64,000 nucleotides of DNA from positions 11,116,001 to 11,180,000 of the forward strand of contig NC_068913.1 in NCBI RefSeq assembly GCF_023091745.1, given 5' to 3'. The position numbers were made by a program, and so were the translations under genes. The notes beneath the pieces are model-generated. The model was not told the DNA's origin, did not search any database, and was given only the letters and a program-made list of their open reading frames with translations. Each line of letters opens with the position of its first letter. The stretch's first letter is position 1. Shown piece after piece: positions 59,555-64,000 of this stretch. The DNA is from Budorcas taxicolor. Taxonomy: Eukaryota; Chordata; Mammalia; Artiodactyla; Bovidae.

Positions 59555-60215
59555 CAGTTCAGTTCAGTTCAGTTCAGTTCAGTCACTCAGTCGTGTCCGA
59601 CTCTTTGCGACCCCATGAATCGCAGCACGCCAGGCCTCCCTGTCCATCACCAACTCCCGGAGTTTACTCAGACTTGTGTCCATCGAGTCCGTGATGCCAT
59701 CCAGCCATCTCATCCTCTGTTGTCCCCTTCTCCTCCTGCCCCTAATCCTCCCAGCATCAGAGTCTTTTCCAATGAGTCAACTCTTCACATGAGGTGGCCA
59801 AAGTACTGGAGTTTCAGCTTTAACATCATTCCTTCCAAAGAAATCCCAGGGTTGATCTCCTTCAGAATGGACTGGTTGGATCTCCTTGCAGTCCAAGAGA
59901 CTCTCAAGAGTCTTCTCCAACACCACAGTTCAAAAGCATCAATTCTTCGGTGCTGAGCTTTCTTTATAGTCCAACACTCGCATCCATACATGACCACTGG
60001 AAAAACCATAGCCTTGACTAGATGACCCTTTGTTGGCAAAGTCATGTCTCTGCTTTTCAATATGCTATCTAGGTTGGTCATAACTTTTCTTCCAAGGAGT
60101 AAGCGTCTTTTAATTTCATGGCTGCAGTCACCATCCTCAGTGATTTTGGACCCCCCAAAAATAAAGCCTGACACTGTTTCTACTGTTTTCCCATCTATTT
60201 CCCATGAAGTGATGC
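59555..60215 (-). mobile_element. LINE BovB 3' end, 5'-truncated
   Basis: Minus-strand BovB starting with a (CAGTT)n array at 59556-59583 and ending at CCCATCTATTTCCCATGAAG. Low divergence. Open frames on both strands are partial. Confidence 0.93.
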
Positions 60216-60867
60216 CTTAAATTACCATGAGGCAGTTCTTCATCACTGGTAGAAAATGTTACATTACTGCAGATCAGGGGAGCAAATATTCACAAGATGG
60301 AATAAAACCCGCTTTTTCCAAAATTATCTTCCTTCCTATTTACAGTCTATCTTGAAATTCCACCGTTAAAGATTTATTCCTTGGTATTTATAGCATGACA
60401 ATTTTAAATCAGAAATGTATTTGAAAGGGAAAATAAATTAAGCCAACAGTCAGCAACCAGCAACCAGTTCCTCTGGTTCTGCCAGCTGCACATGCTCTCT
60501 GATAAACCCAGAACAACCTTGAGTTCTGCTAAAGTAAACATGTCACCTGAAAACATGAATGAGCAAAATGGACTTCACGGCAGCTTTTGTCCAAGGGGTT
60601 ACTTAGCGCACCACACAGAAAAACAACTTTCAGATATGTTGTTGGAGAGCCTGGCTCACATTTTCTTCCTACTGGATGGTCTTCAGGACTTCAAGCTCCT
60701 CTCCCCACTATTTCACCCAAAGTTAGCTGTTCTCCAGGCCCATCTTCAGATCCAAACCCACATGAGGCTCAGTGAAATAAAATCCCACCTAGGTAACAGA
60801 TCCTAGTCTTCTTAGTAGTGGAGAGGGATTCAAAATAGCAGATCATATTAAATCATGCCTTTAATAG
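60216..60867. other. Unassigned DNA
   Basis: The 104-codon frame at 60492-60806 has no recognised domain; no repeat identified. Confidence 0.35.
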
Positions 60868-61060
60868 TTAACAGTTATTGAATAGTTATTATGTGTAAGG
60901 TCTTGTTAACCCTGCAAAGCATATTTTGTTATTCCTATTTTACAATTAAGAAAAGGGAGACATGAAGCAGTTAAATAAGTAGCCCCATATCACACACCCA
61001 GGAAGTAGGAACCAGAAATCAGATCCAGGCTATCTGACACCAAGCCTGAGCTCTGAATAA
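60868..61060 (-). mobile_element. MIR SINE, ancient
   Basis: Antisense MIR-like: GTTATTGAATAGTTATTATG, CCTATTTTACAATTAAGAAA, ATCAGATCCAGGCTATCTGA in order. Confidence 0.7.
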
Positions 61061-61081
61061 TTAAATTCTATTAACGTCTAT

Positions 61082-61286
61082 GGCTTACTCGCTCAGTTGT
61101 GTCCAGCTCTTTGCTACCCCATGAACTGTAACCCGCCAAGCTCTTTTGTCTATAAGATTTCCTAGGCAAGCATACTGGAGTGGGTAGCCATTTCCTTCTC
61201 TAGGGGATCTACCTGACCCAGGGATTGAACCCAAGTCTCCTGTACTGCAGGCAGATTCTTTACCAACTGAGCCACCAGGGAAGCCC
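61082..61286 (-). mobile_element. Bov-tA SINE
   Basis: Reverse Bov-tA with a 13-bp duplication, one mismatch: TATTAACGTCTAT (61069-61081) and TATTAACCTCTAT (61287-61299). Confidence 0.95.
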
Positions 61287-61299
61287 TATTAACCTCTAT

Positions 61300-61404
61300 C
61301 AGTTCAGTTCAGTTCAGTCGCTCAGTCGTGTCTGACTCTTTGCGACCCCATGAATCGCAGCACGCCAGGCCTCCCTGTCCATCACCAACTCCCGGAGTTC
61401 ATTC
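61300..61404 (-). mobile_element. Very short BovB 3' tail
   Basis: Only about 105 bases of BovB 3' end (CAGTTCAGTTCAGTCGCTCA to CAACTCCCGGAGTTCATTCA). Inserted at the right duplication of the Bov-tA before it, with CCTCTAT repeated on both sides. Confidence 0.88.
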
Positions 61405-61639
61405 AGCCTCTATAGCACCTAATAAATGCCTTCCCTAGTAAGCTCATGAAAATGTTGATTGAATAAAATTACTTACATTTCTAAGATGATCAGAAATATT
61501 CTAGCTCCTTATAGTTATTTTTTTCAGCTGCAAAAAATTCTTTTTCTTTGTGAAATACCAAAATAATCCACCATAAAAAAGACTACATTATCTTAAATGA
61601 AAGTGAAAATTGTGAGTATATTGCAATTGTTTGCTAGTT

Positions 61640-61900
61640 TTATTTTTCCAGCTTTATTGAGGTATAATTGACAAAGTTGAGTATATATAAGGTATACAGC
61701 ACAATCATTCGATGTACCTATCCATTGTGAAATGATTACCACAATCAAGCTAATTAACACATCCTTCACCTCACATCATTACTACTATTTTATGTGTGAT
61801 GTTAGAACACATAAGATCTACTCTCAGCAAATTTTAAGTATACAGTACAGTATTATTAACTATAACCACCTTGTTGTACATTGATTCCCGTAGATATCTA
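61640..61900 (-). mobile_element. Old L1 3' fragment
   Basis: AGCTTTATTGAGGTATAATT, GTGAAATGATTACCACAATC, AGTATACAGTACAGTATTAT: antisense L1M order. Confidence 0.75.
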
Positions 61901-62394
61901 AAGCTTTCTGCCTGGTGTTAAGTGAATGGATGAATAAATGAATGAATGAAGTGGCTAATTTACTAACTAAGCAACTCAGCTTCCTCATCTAAAAATGTTT
62001 TCTTTCAGTTGGTCTTTTGATATTTATGCATCACCAGGTAGGCACCAGAGAAACAAAGAAACTTAAGAAACACTCCTTGCTATTAGCAAGTCTAATGGAG
62101 ATATTCACAGTCCATGGAGATTTCTCTTGGATATTCATAGTCCAAGAGAAAAGTGTTGAACCGGATGACTTTGAAGGTCCCTTCCTGCTATAGGCTTCTG
62201 TGATTCTATTGAGTAGGAGGTTTGCACTCCATGCACTGAGCTGGTAGATTTATGATCACATGAAGATAGCCCATTCTTCCTCCCATCTTAAGCACTCAAA
62301 TCAGTGCAAAGGAGATTTTAAATGACTGCTAACCTTGGCTAGATTTTGGAAAGGGGAGCTGGGTGCTGTCAAATAATCACGGAAGAGGTAACTT
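61901..62394. other. Unassigned DNA
   Basis: A short (GAAT)n at 61924-61950. The rest is not recognised. Confidence 0.35.
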
Positions 62395-62395
62395 A

Positions 62396-62628
62396 GGGCT
62401 TCCTCTTCCCTGGTGGCTCAGACAGTAAAGAATCTACCTGCAATGCAGGAGACCCAGGTTTGATCCTTGGGTCAGGAAGATCCCCTGAAGAAGGGAATGG
62501 CAACACACACCAGTATTCTTGCCTGGAGAATTTCATGGACAGAGGAGCCTGATGGGCTACAGTCCATGGGGTTGCAAAAAGTCGGACACCACTGAGCCAT
62601 TAACACTTTCACTTTTCACTTTCACTAA
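62396..62628 (+). mobile_element. Bov-tA SINE
   Basis: Sense Bov-tA: tRNA-like head with CCCTGGTGGCTCAGACAGTA, Bov-A body, CACTTTCACTTTTC end. Confidence 0.93.
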
Positions 62629-62886
62629 GCAAAATGGCAAAAATGGGAAGTCTTACCTTATTGCCATCCAGCCTTCCTCACTGAGCTTCTGATTCTTGTA
62701 TCTGCTGAACAGCTAGTACCTCCTGCTTCTGCCTGAGTCCCTAGCACCTCACAGCCACACTAGGCAAGCCAGCTGAGCATCAAAAGCACCCTTCTCCAAA
62801 GCTGCCTATAGAACTTCTCTCTTCACCCCTACCTGTGAGCTGGACTCTTGAGCTTTTCACCTCTGTATCCCTCATATCCTGCTGCT

Positions 62887-63091
62887 GTCAATGCTAGCTG
62901 CACATTACCATCACCTCGGGAGCTTTTTAAGTACTCCAAAGCCCAGCTCTCCACCCCCAGGGATTCTGATTTAATTGGTTTGTCAGAAAGCCCAGACTTT
63001 GGTCTGGTTTTTTGTTATGCTTAAAACCAGTTTTGGTTTTCAATGGATGATTCTAATGGATAGCCAAAATTGAGAACTACTGTAGCTTTGA
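62887..63091 (+). mobile_element. MER5-like non-autonomous hAT element
   Basis: GCACATTACCATCACCTCGG with GGAGCTTTTTAAGTACTCC, CCCCCAGGGATTCTGATTTA and, at the far end, GATTCTAATGGATAGCC and TTGAGAACTACTG. Both halves of the element are visible. Confidence 0.72.
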
Positions 63092-63950
63092 AACTGGAGT
63101 TGCTTCATTTTTACCGTAGGTTAAAGCCCCCTCTTGATGCTGGGACCAGTTCTGTTTCTAGCCAGGGAAAATTCAAGGAGCCTTAGGCTAGCAGCTCAGC
63201 AACTCAGAGCTTAATCGCACGGTGGCCTGGGCTCCCGGTTTCAGTAATTACCGGCTGTTGTTCCTTGTGATTGAGCCTATGCCCCAGAGGAATATGGGGA
63301 CTAAAAGAAGGGGCAACAGTTGCTGGGCAGACAAAACAGTAGGAGTTGAGGCCTTCCCACTGTGTCTGCCTCCCTTCCCCTGCTCAAACCACTGTAACAA
63401 ACTTGACCAGAACAAACAGTACCACTTAGTGACAGGCACAGATAGGAAATTATCTGACCTAACATCACTCAGCTGTGCCCATGTCAAGCTGCAGATTTTT
63501 CTCTTTATTTTACTACATCCACCACTCTTAGTGATAATTTTTAATAATCTCTTGCCCCGAGACATCTCATCTTTAATCCCCTTTCCTTTATTCTCTCCCT
63601 GTCTTAACTTAAAACTGGTTATTTCTAGAATACTTTCCTCTCCCTTGGTCCATTTTTACCTCCCCCACCATGACTATAACCATGCCTAAGCAAAAGACTA
63701 TCCTCAGTGGTGTATTTAAACCAGAAAAAAAAGAGAAGTGACATTTTAAAGTGAATTTTTGTTTTGGTGTAAAAGAAAGAACAAGCTCTAGAGTTCATAA
63801 AAGCACTAATAAATGCTCTTCACAATTCTCACAAGAGGCTGTATTCTTTTTACTCTCTTCTACAGAAAATTTTTCTTCAGACACCAGCATTCAACTTAAG
63901 TCATTTTTAATTGGTGTGTTGTTTTCTCTTTTGATACTTGCTTCACTTGT
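63092..63950. other. Unassigned DNA
   Basis: Holds a 155-codon frame (63222-63689) without recognised domain, and an A-rich tract near 63725. No gene called. Confidence 0.4.
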
Positions 63951-64000
63951 ATGCAGGTCAGGAAGCAACAGTTGGAGCTGGACATGGAACAACAGACTGG
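63951..64000 (+). mobile_element. LINE BovB, left edge, runs off the window
   Basis: GTATGCAGGTCAGGAAGCAA then GACATGGAACAACAGACTGG, BovB reverse transcriptase region in sense, cut by the window end. Confidence 0.85.

Noticed and set aside
60492..60806. 104-codon frame with a second overlapping frame
   Set aside because: Overlapping frames with no recognised domain in a non-coding stretch between repeats.
63222..63689. 155-codon open frame on the plus strand
   Set aside because: No known domain, low-complexity Leu/Ser/Pro content, and no promoter or splice context.
1..64000. CRISPR array, operon or phage-like system
   Set aside because: No regularly spaced direct repeats with unique spacers and no prokaryotic genes. 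Everything points to mammalian nuclear DNA. Recurrent sequences are dispersed SINEs and LINEs.

Overview
The window is ordinary nuclear DNA of a pecoran ruminant, most likely cattle or a close bovid. The repeat families show this: LINE BovB, the tRNA-Glu-derived Bov-tA SINEs, Bov-A/Bov-A2 dimers with (CAG)n tails, CHR-type SINEs and a young ruminant L1. Almost everything is interspersed repeats of several ages. I found one protein-coding gene: MTERF1 (mitochondrial transcription termination factor 1), minus strand. Its main coding exon is 44626-43438 and a CpG-rich promoter lies near 49590-49790. From general knowledge, human MTERF1 is in a gene-poor stretch of 7q21 next to AKAP9, and the corresponding cattle region is on chromosome 4. 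No second gene is supported.

Layout. 1-16 kb: a (TG)n microsatellite, a nearly full-length Tigger1 DNA transposon (minus), then SINEs, MIR, L2, L1 and BovB pieces. 16-22.9 kb: a 2.6-kb BovB on the plus strand with endonuclease and reverse transcriptase remnants, an old antisense L1, and a young L1 with a perfect 16-bp target-site duplication. 23.3-26.6 kb: an old L1 ORF2 region carrying later BovB and Bov-tA insertions. 27.3-31.9 kb: a nest of three BovB copies resolved by their target-site duplications. 32-42 kb: L2, hAT-like, a second Tigger1 (plus, pierced by three SINEs) and L1 ends. 42.3-42.9 kb: an antisense MLT1-type LTR. 43.4-49.8 kb: MTERF1 with its long 5' intron and promoter. 49.9-52.8 kb: a second BovB-in-BovB nest. 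53-64 kb: more Bov-tA, Bov-A2, BovB, MIR and MER5-like pieces.

By my boundaries BovB makes up roughly 15 kb in 17 copies. All are 5'-truncated and none keeps an intact reading frame. No evidence was found for CRISPR arrays, operons, structural RNA genes or an undescribed multi-gene system. The items most worth checking are a cysteine in MTERF1 at a position where the human protein has a DNA-base-flipping tyrosine, a lineage-variable MTERF1 C-terminus, a compact TCTCGCGAGA/CRE/ETS promoter, and a large head-to-head BovB inverted repeat. Repeat family names are from memory of consensus sequences, and boundaries without a stated target-site duplication are approximate.
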